Shown: positions 33,052 to 42,030, numbered from the stretch's first letter. The stretch is 50,329 bases of DNA from CAYUPI01 sp964446585 (GCA_964446585.1 CAYUPI010000042.1:1-50329), one strand, 5' to 3'. Translations and numbers: made by a program. Notes: generated by a model not told the origin, from the letters alone.

Positions 33052-33894
33052 ATGAATCTCCTTCACCTCACACTAGACCTGGTCGGGTTGCTGTTGTGGG
33101 TGAGCTGGCGGTCTCTGAGCCTTGAATCTTTCATGAAGGTCAGCCCGGCGTCGTTGGCCAGCGCCATTAAGCGAGCCACTCCACCTCGATTTGGGCGTTG
33201 GTATTTGCTGGCTGGTTTAGCCGCGCTGCTGCTTGTGCGCGCATTGCTGTACTGGCAAATCGGCCCGGCAGTCGATTGGGTGCCCCATCTGAAACTGGGG
33301 GCGATCACGATCTTCTTCCGTAGTGATCTGCTCGGGCGCATGTTGCTCTTCTCGACGTTGGGTTTCGTGGTGACGCTCGCCTTGTTCTACCTGTGGCTGC
33401 TGCTGCTGTCGCTGGTGAATGGCCGCTCAGGGGATGGAGAGCCCGTGCAGACCCTCGTGCGGCTGCATCTCGGAGCAGTCGCTCGATGGTCGTGGATGGT
33501 GCGATTGCTCCTGCCTCTGGCCGGAGCAGGTCTTGCCTGGCTGGCCTTGTACCCGCTGCTGGCCCGGCTGGAACTGATCCAACCAGCCTTGTCCGCCACG
33601 CACCGGCTCGAGCAAGCGGCCGTCATTGGACTCGGCGCCTATCTAACCTGGAAGTACCTCATCGGTGTGCTGCTTCTGCTTTCCCTGCTGGCAACCTATG
33701 TTTATCTTGGAAGCAATTCGTTCTGGTCGTTCATGCTCATGACCGGGCATAATCTACTGTTGCCCCTGCGTTGGCTGCCCTTGCGAGTAGGCCGCGTGGA
33801 TCTTGCGCCGCTGGTCGCCATCACGCTGGTTTTCCTGACGGCAGAACTGGCCCAACGCGGTCTAACGGTGCTGTACAGTCGGCTTCCTCTCTAG
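33052..33894 (+). CDS. YggT-family-like membrane protein
   Basis: 280 residues with about six hydrophobic segments. The C-terminal part LLLPLRWLPLRVGRVDLAPL followed by VAITLVFLTAE resembles the YggT pattern (P-R-x-P-x-x-G-x-D-x-S/A-P), and an earlier half is a looser second copy; YggT proteins are usually only about 90-200 residues, so this is a long version. Function of the family is unclear. It lies after sucD on the same strand, 89 bp away, and converges with the kinase gene. Confidence 0.6.
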   Translation: MNLLHLTLDLVGLLLWVSWRSLSLESFMKVSPASLASAIKRATPPRFGRWYLLAGLAALLLVRALLYWQIGPAVDWVPHLKLGAITIFFRSDLLGRMLLFSTLGFVVTLALFYLWLLLLSLVNGRSGDGEPVQTLVRLHLGAVARWSWMVRLLLPLAGAGLAWLALYPLLARLELIQPALSATHRLEQAAVIGLGAYLTWKYLIGVLLLLSLLATYVYLGSNSFWSFMLMTGHNLLLPLRWLPLRVGRVDLAPLVAITLVFLTAELAQRGLTVLYSRLPL

Positions 33895-33944
33895 CGGTGG
33901 AAAATGCGATTGCCGGGGGAGTGCCTGCTCCGGAATGGCGCGCC

Positions 33945-35066
33945 TCAAACTCCCGAACCGCCCGCTGCCTGGCCACGCGCTTTCGGCAGCTTCACCGCGA
34001 CGGAAGTCCCGGATGCAGCATCGCTCTGAATGCTGAGCGTGCCTCCATGCAACTCGGTCAGGCGCTGGGCGATGCTCAAGCCAAGGCCCTGGCCTTGCTG
34101 TTCCTGCATCTTCCGATCAAACTGCATGTAGGCTCCAATCCGGGCGACGTGCTCGGTCGAAAAACCCCGGCCGCGGTCGGTTATGGTCAACACCAGGAGC
34201 TTGGGCAATTCCGACAGGGCCACTTTAACCGGTGTTCCGGATTGCGAGAACTTGAACGCGTTTTGGACGAGCTCACTCACGATGCGAGCCAGATAATCCT
34301 CCGAAATGGAAACGCAGTGGTCTTTCAATTCCAGCATGAGATCCGCGACGCGCCCAGCCGACTGCGCCTGGGCGTGCGCGCACTGCTCGACTATTTTTGC
34401 CGGGGATTGGGTTCGCTTGTGGCGCAAGGCGGCGACCTTCTGTGGGTCGCCAGCCAGCAGTTCAAGCTGAGCATAGATCAGGAAGTTCTCGATTAACCGC
34501 TCGAGCCGCTTCCCCGAATCACAGATCACCTGTCCCATCTCAGCGATTTCCCCGGGCGGCAGTGTCGCAGATTCCGCCGTGAGAATCTCGCCATAGGCAA
34601 GGATGCCGTTGAGCGGAGTACGCAGCTCGTGTGGCAGCATCAGGCTGAGGTTGTCGCGCAGCTCGGCCAGTTTGCTTTCGGCCTCCTGGCGCAACGCCTG
34701 GGCCTTTTTCAATCGCGCCTCGACGGCCGCGTGAAGCCCCTCGATGGTAAAGGGTTTGGGCAGGTAATCATCGGCTCCCAACTCCATGCCGTGGCGCATG
34801 CCGGCGTTATCCGCGCGGCCAGTCATCAGGATGAACGGAATCGCGGCGGTGGCCGGCTGGTCTCGAAGCGACGAGAGAGTTAAATACCCGTTCATCTTGT
34901 CCATGTTCACATCACACAGGATCAGGTCGGGCAACTCTTTGCGCGCGAGTTCGATACCCGTTGCGCCATTCTCTGCTTCGACCACCTCAAATCCCTTCTG
35001 GCGCAGCGCCATGTGCACCATCTCGCGCAGCGCTTCTTCGTCGTCGATCACCAGGATTTTCTTCAT
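33945..35066 (-). CDS. Receiver domain-histidine kinase protein (orphan hybrid)
   Basis: 373 residues from ATG 35066 (MKKILVIDDEE, the natural receiver start). A receiver domain comes first: acidic pair at 8-9, phosphoacceptor Asp52 in ILCDVNMDKMNG and Lys104 in LPKPF. A linker and HisKA follow, with His146 in MLPHELRTPLNGI, then HATPase_c with the N-box ELVQNAFKFS, DRGRGFS and GQGLGLSIAQRL. There is no membrane segment or other sensor. Receiver-first kinases usually act in phosphorelays controlled by a separate kinase. No response regulator with an output domain is adjacent. Confidence 0.88.
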   Translation of the reverse strand: MKKILVIDDEEALREMVHMALRQKGFEVVEAENGATGIELARKELPDLILCDVNMDKMNGYLTLSSLRDQPATAAIPFILMTGRADNAGMRHGMELGADDYLPKPFTIEGLHAAVEARLKKAQALRQEAESKLAELRDNLSLMLPHELRTPLNGILAYGEILTAESATLPPGEIAEMGQVICDSGKRLERLIENFLIYAQLELLAGDPQKVAALRHKRTQSPAKIVEQCAHAQAQSAGRVADLMLELKDHCVSISEDYLARIVSELVQNAFKFSQSGTPVKVALSELPKLLVLTITDRGRGFSTEHVARIGAYMQFDRKMQEQQGQGLGLSIAQRLTELHGGTLSIQSDAASGTSVAVKLPKARGQAAGGSGV

Positions 35067-35130
35067 CGCCAATCGTCGGATATCCAATCTAACACCAATT
35101 CTTTCGGCCCGGAGCAACCAAAAAACTCAT

Positions 35131-36093
35131 TCAGCCATTGGGGATGCAGGCGGAATCCAAGCGTCCAATATTGCCCAAGGCGTCAAGGACTTCATTGATT
35201 TCAATGTGATCCAATCCTCGCGGATGGTTCAGCAGGACCATCTTCTCGCTCGGCGGCCGCCACACCTCGGCAATGGTGTTGCCCCACAGGACCAGTCCCG
35301 GCAGTCCCAAAGCAGCGGCAAGGTGGGTGATGCCCGAGTCATGGCCGATAAATGCCCGACAAGGTTGCAGCAATTGTCCCAACTCAACCAGCGACAGGCT
35401 CTGTGCCAGTCGCACGCGCTCCGGTGGCAGCGGCGCCGCGAGCCGTTGCAACCGCCCGCCTTCAGCCTCGCCACCAACCAACAGCAACTGAGCGCTGGTG
35501 GTTTGAACCAGTTCCTGCAAAAGCCCGGCCCAGTTTGATTCCTCCCAATTCTTACGCTCGCTGCCGCTGCCCGGGTGAAGCGCCAGAGGGCCCACGATTG
35601 ATTCGCCCTGGTCTGGCGTCGGCGCGGACCGCGGCTCAGGTTTCAGGGAAAGGCGTGGCACTGGGTCCGCATCAAAAATGGCCAAGCGCTCCAGCGGTTT
35701 CAAAAACACCCTAGCCGCGGGAACCGAACCTGCGTCATCTGCTCGATGCGGGCCAGCAATGTACTGAGCGGTCGTGCAGCGTCCAATGTTGCTTTGGAAA
35801 ATCGCATCCGGATCGTACAGGTAGGAGAGGATTAAGTCGAACTCAGAAAAATAATCGGCTAAATCCTCCCTCAATTCTCCATTGCGAGCGAAGAATCCAG
35901 CGAGACCTCTCGCTTCGATGCCATGGACGCGATCCACCAACTCCGCGGCGTACGCCAACTGCGCGATGTGAGGATAACCAAGGAGCTCAAGATGGGCTTC
36001 CGGAAAACGGTTACGCAAAGCGGTGATCGCCGGCAGCGTCAGCACGAAGTCCCCAATCGCGCCCCCGCGAATAACGAGAATCTTGCCGAGCAT
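35131..36093 (-). CDS. Glycosyltransferase family 9 (heptosyltransferase-like)
   Basis: 320 residues. KILVIRGGAIGDFVLTLPAI is the GT9 N-terminal signature; ALHPGSGSERKNWEESNWAGL and FIGHDSGITHLAAALGLPGL are the C-terminal donor-site motifs, with Asp in HDSG. The family transfers heptose (WaaC/F/Q) in LPS core synthesis; the acceptor here is unknown. It sits 13 bp downstream of a small membrane protein gene, so the two may be co-expressed. Confidence 0.85.
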   Translation of the reverse strand: MLGKILVIRGGAIGDFVLTLPAITALRNRFPEAHLELLGYPHIAQLAYAAELVDRVHGIEARGLAGFFARNGELREDLADYFSEFDLILSYLYDPDAIFQSNIGRCTTAQYIAGPHRADDAGSVPAARVFLKPLERLAIFDADPVPRLSLKPEPRSAPTPDQGESIVGPLALHPGSGSERKNWEESNWAGLLQELVQTTSAQLLLVGGEAEGGRLQRLAAPLPPERVRLAQSLSLVELGQLLQPCRAFIGHDSGITHLAAALGLPGLVLWGNTIAEVWRPPSEKMVLLNHPRGLDHIEINEVLDALGNIGRLDSACIPNG

Positions 36094-36106
36094 CGCGAAC
36101 TCGAGG

Positions 36107-36661
36107 CTAGAACTTCATGATCCCCAGGACAGCCACGAACAATCCGAAAGCGAGTCTGATTCCGCAGCCGACTTTGATTCGCTTCTCGTTGGCTGTGCCC
36201 CACTCCAGCAAATCGCGCAACCGCCATGGCGAAACCGTGAACCACATGCCGCACAGCACCAATATGTAAGCCCACGTCTGAATCACCAGCACCCAGGCGG
36301 TCTCCGCCAGGTGCGGCCGCCCGGTATCCACCATGAGTTTGGCCAGGAGCAACAGCACCACAGCCAGACCGCGCACGGCCAGAAAGTCCTGAACGAAAAC
36401 GCATGACCCCAAACCCACAGCCGCAAAGCCGATCAGGAGGACGTTTTTATATGCCGCGAAATCGGCGATGGATTCCTGGCTCAGATTCCACAGAAACCAG
36501 GCGGTGCCTAAGAGCATAAGCGCATAGCCCCACGCTGGCGAGCGTGGAAATCTGCGCACACTGGCGGCGTATTTATTGGGGTTTAATAGCCCATAAATCT
36601 GCGGCAGCCCCAGGCCCAGGCCGAGCACCAGAGCAAGAGAGGAAAGCTTGGGTTGGAGCAT
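36107..36661 (-). CDS. Unrecognised integral membrane protein
   Basis: 184 residues from ATG 36661 (MLQPKLSSLALVLGLGLGLP); a longer in-frame start at 36685 is encoded by the adjacent repeat. It has about five hydrophobic helices with short loops and a basic C-terminal region (GTANEKRIKVGCGIRLAFG). I recognise no family. It lies directly upstream of the GT9 gene, suggesting a role at the envelope, but nothing more can be said. Confidence 0.65.
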   Translation of the reverse strand: MLQPKLSSLALVLGLGLGLPQIYGLLNPNKYAASVRRFPRSPAWGYALMLLGTAWFLWNLSQESIADFAAYKNVLLIGFAAVGLGSCVFVQDFLAVRGLAVVLLLLAKLMVDTGRPHLAETAWVLVIQTWAYILVLCGMWFTVSPWRLRDLLEWGTANEKRIKVGCGIRLAFGLFVAVLGIMKF

Positions 36662-36670
36662 AAAAACTAA

Positions 36671-36733
36671 ATGACGAAGGTCCAAGGCCGAAGGCCGAAG
36701 GAATGACGAAGGCCAAAGCCCGAAAAGTTAGGG
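36671..36733. repeat. GGCCGAA/ATGACGAA heptamer-type repeat
   Basis: ATGACGAAGG, GGCCGAAGGCCGAAGG and ATGACGAAGGCC recur between the membrane protein and miaB. The complementary TTCGTCATTCGTCATTC is at about 36773-36789, overlapping the miaB 3' end, so a loose inverted pair exists. Confidence 0.55.
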
Positions 36734-36776
36734 CAGCGTAAGTCAGACATAGATTCTGTCATTTGGGCTTCTTTCG

Positions 36777-38378
36777 TCATTCGTCATTCAAAATATCGGC
36801 ATTTCCGTACAGAGTAAACGAGCCCGCGCGGGTGATTTTTACCCTCAGCAGCGCGGCTCGATGCCGTTCCGAGCCGTCGAAAACAACAATTTTATTGCAA
36901 CGGGTGCGGCCCATCCAACGTTCTGGCCGTTTGCTCGGACCCTCAACAAGGATTTCGACCTGCTGGCCGACCAGATTCTGGTACCGTCGTGCGCCAATTT
37001 CGTTGATCAGGGTCAGCAATCGCTGGTGACGCTCCTCCTTTACCATATGGGGAACCTGCTCGGGCATCGTCGCCGCCGGCGTGTCCCGCCGCGGTGAGTA
37101 TTTGAAAATAAAAGCTTGATCGAATTCGACTTCTCGGGCGAGCGAAAGTGTCTCCTCGAAATCATTCTCCGTTTCGCCGGGAAAGCCGACGATGAAATCG
37201 GTGCTGATGCCCATGTGTGGCTGAACGCGGCGGAGTTTGCCGATGATGTCGAGAAACCGGGCGCGTGTGTAAACGCGATGCATCAGCTTCAGCACGCGGT
37301 CGCTGCCGCTCTGCACTGGGATATGGGCGCTCTCCACGAGTTTTGGCATACGCCCGTAAGCCTCCACCAAATCATCGCCGTAGCCCTTCGGATGCGGCGA
37401 CGTAAAGCGAATGCGCTCGAGCCCTTCGATTTCATGAACGGCCTCCAACAACCGCACGAACGGACTGCTGCTGCTAAGGTCGCGCGAAGCTATCTTCGTG
37501 CCTCCAGCCTTTCGGAGAGCCTGTTCCCCCTCACCCCGACCCTCTCCCTTAGGGAGAGGGAGCTGCAAGGCGCAACCGTCGAAAGTTCCAACGGTTTCCG
37601 ATTCGCCGGCCGACTGGCGACGATTCTCCCTCTCCCCAAGGGAGAGGGTCGGGGTGAGGGGCAGGGGATTATTCGTTGCAGTCTTGTACTGAAAATTCCC
37701 TGCCCCGCCACTATTAGGCTCGGTCTGGCCATGCGCTGGGCTGCGGCCAAAGCTGGTAACGATCTGCCCCAGCAACGTAATCTCTTTGACGCCGTTGGAA
37801 ACCAGCTCGCGGCACTCGGCGACAATATCGGCAATCGTGCGGCTGCGTTCCTGTCCTCGCGTATGCGGCACGATGCAGAACGTGCAATACTGGTTGCACC
37901 CTTGCATAATGCTGACATAAGCCGTCACCGACTTCTTCGCATTGCCATTGAGCAAGTGCTCGCGAATCGTCGCCTCGCTGCCACCTTCCTGGGCGATATC
38001 CACGACCTTGTCCCGGCGGCCCTGGAGGATATCGTCAAGGTAATCCGCCGCGCGGTGGAACTTTTGCGTTCCCACCACTAGATCCACGTCCGGCAGCCGG
38101 TCGATCAACTCCTGTCCCCTGCTCTGCGCCATGCAGCCCAGGAAGCCGAGCACAACGTTGGGGCGGTGCCTGCGGGTCTCCGCGACGAGGTTTTCCATTT
38201 TGTTGAGCGCCTTTTGCTCTGCCGCGTCGCGGACGCTGCATGTGTTGAGCAGGATTACGTCCGCCGTGGCCTCGGACGGAGCGAGGGAGTAGCCCTTGGC
38301 TAGGAGCTGGGCGACGACCGCTTCGCTGTCGCGCTCGTTCATCTGGCAACCGTAGGTCTTGATATAAACACTGGCCAT
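36777..38378 (-). CDS. miaB: tRNA-2-methylthio-N6-dimethylallyladenosine synthase
   Basis: A 533-residue methylthiotransferase; the family norm is about 440-480. The N-terminal cluster Cys are 11, 47 and 82 (YGCQMNERDS, NTCSVRD, GFLGCMAQ), and the radical SAM cluster is CNQYCTFC (161, 165, 168). After KEITLLGQIVTSFGR (around residue 210) the protein has about 90 extra residues up to PFVRLLEAVHEIEGLERIRF at about 306, where normal family sequence resumes. That insert contains LTPTLSLGERE and LPLPKGEGRGEGE, translated from a palindromic repeat. The frame is intact and the TRAM domain follows at the C-terminus, so the enzyme may still work. Confidence 0.93.
   Translation of the reverse strand: MASVYIKTYGCQMNERDSEAVVAQLLAKGYSLAPSEATADVILLNTCSVRDAAEQKALNKMENLVAETRRHRPNVVLGFLGCMAQSRGQELIDRLPDVDLVVGTQKFHRAADYLDDILQGRRDKVVDIAQEGGSEATIREHLLNGNAKKSVTAYVSIMQGCNQYCTFCIVPHTRGQERSRTIADIVAECRELVSNGVKEITLLGQIVTSFGRSPAHGQTEPNSGGAGNFQYKTATNNPLPLTPTLSLGERENRRQSAGESETVGTFDGCALQLPLPKGEGRGEGEQALRKAGGTKIASRDLSSSSPFVRLLEAVHEIEGLERIRFTSPHPKGYGDDLVEAYGRMPKLVESAHIPVQSGSDRVLKLMHRVYTRARFLDIIGKLRRVQPHMGISTDFIVGFPGETENDFEETLSLAREVEFDQAFIFKYSPRRDTPAATMPEQVPHMVKEERHQRLLTLINEIGARRYQNLVGQQVEILVEGPSKRPERWMGRTRCNKIVVFDGSERHRAALLRVKITRAGSFTLYGNADILNDE
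37527..37661. repeat. 135-bp palindromic element inside miaB
   Basis: Two 36-base arms (37527-37562 and 37626-37661) are inverted repeats with one mismatch and a 63-nt spacer. Each arm holds its own CCTCTCCC/GGGAGAGG hairpin. 135 bp is exactly 45 codons, so the reading frame is preserved. A degenerate relative lies at 44012-44056. Confidence 0.9.
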
Positions 38379-38718
38379 GGCTGATCCACAAGGTTGAACA
38401 GCTTAGTTCGGCAACAGCGCCTTGAAAAGGCTGATTTGAATGTGACCGCGTTTTCGCGCTCGGGTTGACGCTTGACGCACCGTCCGCCCGTGATAGCGTG
38501 ATACTTGATGGGCGTGGTTAGAACCCAAAGCTCGGCGGCCTGCACGGCACCAAGAACTCATGTCTCCATCAACTATTTCTGTCCAAATCTGAGCGGTGAC
38601 GCAGTCGGAGCGGTGGTGGATTAACCAATGCAATGGTAAACGCGGTTGTTGTCGGGCGGTTTTCACCAAATGGTCTCTTCGGAACTTGCAGCGCTGAAAA
38701 AACATTGACGGATTGCGC
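38379..38718. other. 340-bp divergent intergenic region
   Basis: It lies between miaB (minus) and the 583-residue gene (plus). A promoter-like pair (TTGACG at 38472, TAGCGT at 38494) and a 5-bp hairpin at 38419-38431 are the only signals. No tRNA, no long repeat and no convincing small gene were found; a 157-codon antisense frame across it is not credible. Confidence 0.5.
38472..38499 (+). promoter_or_regulatory. Sigma70-like promoter candidate
   Basis: TTGACG, 16-nt spacer, TAGCGT. A second TTGACG is 8 bases upstream. It is 220 bases from the downstream ATG, so a long leader would follow. Confidence 0.3.
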
Positions 38719-40470
38719 ATGGCTGACCCCGAGCACACAGCTTCCGCACCGGCTTCCCTGGAGGAAATCCAACAGGGATGGCAGGAACTGAAGTTGCGGG
38801 TCGAACAACTGGGGGCCGAAAAATCTGCACTCGAACAGGAGAATAAATCCCTTCGCTTCCTGATGGAGCGAGTCATTGATCACCGTCAAAAATCGCACAA
38901 CGAGCTTGTTCTAATTCTGACGAATCTGGTCAGCAAGCTGCCGCTCAATGACCTTGGCGCTGTGATTGCCCGGTTGGTGGAGCACAATACCAACGTGAGC
39001 CAATATCTTGCGGCTCTGATTAAAGGAACTGTCGAGGCGCATTTGCCCGCGCCAACGATTTTGAAAACCCTGGAACAGACGAAGCGCGATCTGCTGGCGG
39101 CGCTGAAACCTGTCATTGAAGATTTGATCCGGTTGGATACCCCACTCGAACTCGAAATGCTCCAGTCGCTGCTGGCCCAGCCGGAATTGTTCTTCTCGCC
39201 GCGCGTCGTGCGCTCCACTCGCTGCTTTGTCAAAGGCTACATCCCGAGGGAACGCGTGATTAAGGAATTCGGCAAAGAGGCTCTGGTATTTTTCAATGAT
39301 ACGACCACCGATCCCAAACTGAATCCAAATCCGAAACCGGAGGAGATCGCGTTGGCCTTCAAGGGCGACTTCGAGGCGGTGTCACAGCAATACCCCGCCG
39401 TCCAGCCCGACAAACGCCAGGAGTTGATCGCCCTGCACAAACGAGTGCAACGAAGCAAGGCCGCTACAGAAGAGGCCCGCAAGCAGAAGGTGGCGTTCCT
39501 GAAGATGTCGTTTCTGCTCGATATGGTCCATTTTTATGAGAATCAGGGCACCGAAGCGCCGGATGCGATTTTTGCGCAGCGCTTGCCAGGTCTCATCGAA
39601 CAATTCGTGCCGTCCGGTGTGCAGGATAGCCTGGATGAAAAACTGCTAGTCGAGGCCGAAGCTTTGTTGGCCTTCGTGATCAGTCACGACCATCGGCAGA
39701 TGATCGTCAACAACATTGGCAAGGCCGGTGCCGGAGGCAAAATGCTGAAATTCGTGCTGCGGTTTCGCACGGAAAAGCCGCCAGGCCCGGAATTGGACCA
39801 GGAAATCGTGGAGTTCGTCAAGCATCTGGTGCCTTCACAGAAAGCGCCGCCTGCGGATGCCTTAGCGCCTGTCCTGCGCTTGATTCGCCCGGAAGTTCAA
39901 CGTTTGGTTATCCGATCCATCAAACGCTCCGATCGCCTTCGCAAAGGCGATGCCGAAGCGCTGAGCCGCGCCCTGGCAGCGGCCCTGGATTTGAAAGGTC
40001 TCGAAGAGCAGCTCAAGGTCGAGGAAGTCATCCCGCCGGAAATCGAACGGCAGCGGGCCTGGGCGAAAATCAAGGATCTCATCGGCCGTCGAGGCGAACC
40101 CGGCACGGTCGCCGCCGCCATTCGCGAGCGGCTCAATGCAAAATATGACGCCGAAGAGATCAAGCAGAGCTGGATTACCCTCATCGAAGCAGATCCGATA
40201 TCTCTGATCCGTGTCTTCTGTCAGTTGCCCTACCGCTCGGAGGGAGGCACGGATTCCATTGCCCGGCCCGTAATGGAAACGTATGTCAGCCGTCTGCTCC
40301 ATGAGAAGTACGCCGGAACCTACACCAAAGTCGTCAACAGTTTGCGAACGATGTTTAATGCCAAACCGGACAGCCCGACACTGGTGAATTTTCTGGCGCT
40401 GGTGCGCTGGGTAAGCCCGGAGGCAGCCGCCAAATTGTGCACCGACATCGGCATGGCGGTCGCGGCTTAG
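38719..40470 (+). CDS. Unrecognised 583-residue soluble helical protein
   Basis: 583 residues from ATG 38719 (a TTG at 38713 is possible). Residues of about 13-55 are a Leu/Glu-rich coiled coil (LEEIQQGWQELKLRVEQLGA, EKSALEQENKSL), then charged, helix-prone sequence with no signal peptide, no hydrophobic segment and no nucleotide-binding or metal motif that I can see. A middle stretch (FLKMSFLLDMVHFYENQG, about 265-285) and Pro-punctuated helices suggest an alpha-solenoid-like fold. I do not recognise a family. The gene is alone, with its own leader and a palindromic repeat after its stop. Confidence 0.8.
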   Translation: MADPEHTASAPASLEEIQQGWQELKLRVEQLGAEKSALEQENKSLRFLMERVIDHRQKSHNELVLILTNLVSKLPLNDLGAVIARLVEHNTNVSQYLAALIKGTVEAHLPAPTILKTLEQTKRDLLAALKPVIEDLIRLDTPLELEMLQSLLAQPELFFSPRVVRSTRCFVKGYIPRERVIKEFGKEALVFFNDTTTDPKLNPNPKPEEIALAFKGDFEAVSQQYPAVQPDKRQELIALHKRVQRSKAATEEARKQKVAFLKMSFLLDMVHFYENQGTEAPDAIFAQRLPGLIEQFVPSGVQDSLDEKLLVEAEALLAFVISHDHRQMIVNNIGKAGAGGKMLKFVLRFRTEKPPGPELDQEIVEFVKHLVPSQKAPPADALAPVLRLIRPEVQRLVIRSIKRSDRLRKGDAEALSRALAAALDLKGLEEQLKVEEVIPPEIERQRAWAKIKDLIGRRGEPGTVAAAIRERLNAKYDAEEIKQSWITLIEADPISLIRVFCQLPYRSEGGTDSIARPVMETYVSRLLHEKYAGTYTKVVNSLRTMFNAKPDSPTLVNFLALVRWVSPEAAAKLCTDIGMAVAA

Positions 40471-40482
40471 GCCTGCTTCCTG

Positions 40483-40553
40483 GTAGCCACCGACGTCCGT
40501 CGGTGGGTGATCTAATTCGATCATAAAATGTGCCGAATTACGTCGGCGGCTAC
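40483..40553. repeat. 71-bp palindromic element, GTAGCC..GACGT family (copy B)
   Basis: GTAGCCACCGACGTCCGTCG (40483-) and, at 40531-40553, the complement of GTAGCCGCCGACGTAATTCG form an imperfect inverted repeat. It is the same family as 14206-14280 and lies between two convergent genes. Confidence 0.75.
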
Positions 40554-40564
40554 GCCCACTGGGT

Positions 40565-41962
40565 TCACCGGCACAGGCTGTTCAAATATTTATCGAGGTT
40601 GGTGTAGCCATCGCCATCGCGAACACCATTGCGGTCGGTGGGATTGTTGGGATTCAAGCCGTGCGCACGCTCCCAGTCGTCGGGCATGCCGTCATGATCG
40701 CTGTCCAGGGGCGCGGGCAGGCTGCGGAGCTCCGGCCAGCCGCCGACCTCAGCTTGTGAATCAATCACTCTGCCCTTGCGCCTGCGCACGTTTTCAATGA
40801 CGCGCAAATCCACTGCGTCGCGCCGCAACGACGCGCCAGCGTGCGCCAGGACAAATTCCACGGCTTCAGCGGCCGGCTGGGTGCGCGGCATGTCAGCACC
40901 GATATCTCGTGGCTGGTCCTCCTTCCAATCGGCGGGCGTGCCGCAATACTTGTAGTTGGTATCAGGCCGTAACCAGCGGTGAAAATCCAGGGCGGCGTAG
41001 TTGTCGCGCGTCAGGTCGTCGCGGCCCTCGAAAATATTGCCCTCCATGTGACCTCGCGCCATGTCAGGCAGGCTGCCTTTCATCGCGATCGAGAGCTCAG
41101 CCACATCGGTCATTGGACCAGGTCGCCAAACGTTGTTGATACAGTTGATGAAATGATCGCAGAAGTTGGCAGTGCCGCCGGCGCTCCAGTTGTAGATGAC
41201 GTTGTTGCGAAAATCGACGACGTATTGGGGCGGCTCATTGGCGCTGCCGAGGGTCGGGTGCCGTTCCCGGCAGGTCGAGTAGACGTTGTGGTGCAGCGAA
41301 ATGTTGCCTGAAGGACTGCGATACGACGCGCCCATGGCGTGAGCGCCTTTGTTATGGAGGCTGTTGTTCAGAGCCTCGCTGATGATGCACCATTGCATCG
41401 TGAAGTTGCCGCCGTAACGGAGGTCATGCGTGCCATCAATGGCCCAACTCAACGAGCAATGATCGACTATGACCCGATCGATGTGCTCGGTGTTGAGCGT
41501 ATCATCGCCGCCTTTGGCGCCTTTGGGTTTGTTTTGGTCACCAAGCCGGAAGCGCAAGTAGCGCACGATGATATTCGTAGCCTGCCGGATCTGAAATGTG
41601 TAATCCCGAAGGGTGATGCCATCGCCAGGAGCGGTCTGGCCGGCGATGCTGATGTTCGACTTGTCCAACACCAGCTTGCTTTTGAATTGAATAGTGCCGG
41701 AAGTCCTGAAGACGATAGTCCGCGGGCCCTTGGCCGAGGTGAACCCTTCCCGCAAGGAGCCGGGTCCGGAGTCTTCGAGGCTGGTGACTTCGTAAACGTC
41801 CCCGCCGCGGCCGCCGGAAGCGAGCCGGCCGAAACCTTCAGCTCCAGGGAAGGCCACAATTTCCCCACCGGCGACCGAGGAGGCTGCGAAGAGCGATGCA
41901 AGCGAGGCCAAAGTTCCCGCATAATTGACTGGGAACAAATGACGAGAGTGTACGCGGACCAT
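40565..41962 (-). CDS. Secreted pectate lyase-like protein (PL1-like)
   Basis: 465 residues from ATG 41962; a 78-residue longer frame is translated from the neighbouring palindromic element. It has a signal peptide (LASLASLFAASSVAGG), then AFPGAEGFGRLASGGRGGDV, VYEVTSLEDSGPGSLREG and a right-handed parallel beta-helix (NISIAGQTAPGDGITLRDYT, IIVRYLRFRLGD, VIVDHCSLSWAIDGT). The C-terminus DSDHDGMPDDWERAHGLNPN is a Ca-binding thrombospondin type 3-like repeat. It probably cleaves pectin or a related uronic-acid polymer outside the cell; activity is inferred. It is divergent from a homologue at 42360. Confidence 0.82.
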   Translation of the reverse strand: MVRVHSRHLFPVNYAGTLASLASLFAASSVAGGEIVAFPGAEGFGRLASGGRGGDVYEVTSLEDSGPGSLREGFTSAKGPRTIVFRTSGTIQFKSKLVLDKSNISIAGQTAPGDGITLRDYTFQIRQATNIIVRYLRFRLGDQNKPKGAKGGDDTLNTEHIDRVIVDHCSLSWAIDGTHDLRYGGNFTMQWCIISEALNNSLHNKGAHAMGASYRSPSGNISLHHNVYSTCRERHPTLGSANEPPQYVVDFRNNVIYNWSAGGTANFCDHFINCINNVWRPGPMTDVAELSIAMKGSLPDMARGHMEGNIFEGRDDLTRDNYAALDFHRWLRPDTNYKYCGTPADWKEDQPRDIGADMPRTQPAAEAVEFVLAHAGASLRRDAVDLRVIENVRRRKGRVIDSQAEVGGWPELRSLPAPLDSDHDGMPDDWERAHGLNPNNPTDRNGVRDGDGYTNLDKYLNSLCR

Positions 41963-42030
41963 GAAGGAGGAAACGCAACGCCCGAGAAATGAGCCTCCTC
42001 TCATTGAACCATTCGACAATCCGGATGGTT

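Noticed and set aside
37116..38081. A 321-codon plus-strand frame over miaB
   Set aside because: It is open partly because of the palindromic element, but the MiaB frame has the cluster Cys and TRAM domain.
36777..38378. miaB as a pseudogene because of the insert
   Set aside because: The frame is open from start to stop and all cluster residues are present, so the call stays a gene with an insertion.
38403..38876. A 157-codon minus-strand frame in the miaB leader region
   Set aside because: Arg/Ser/Cys-rich, antisense to the start of the 583-residue gene; no motif.
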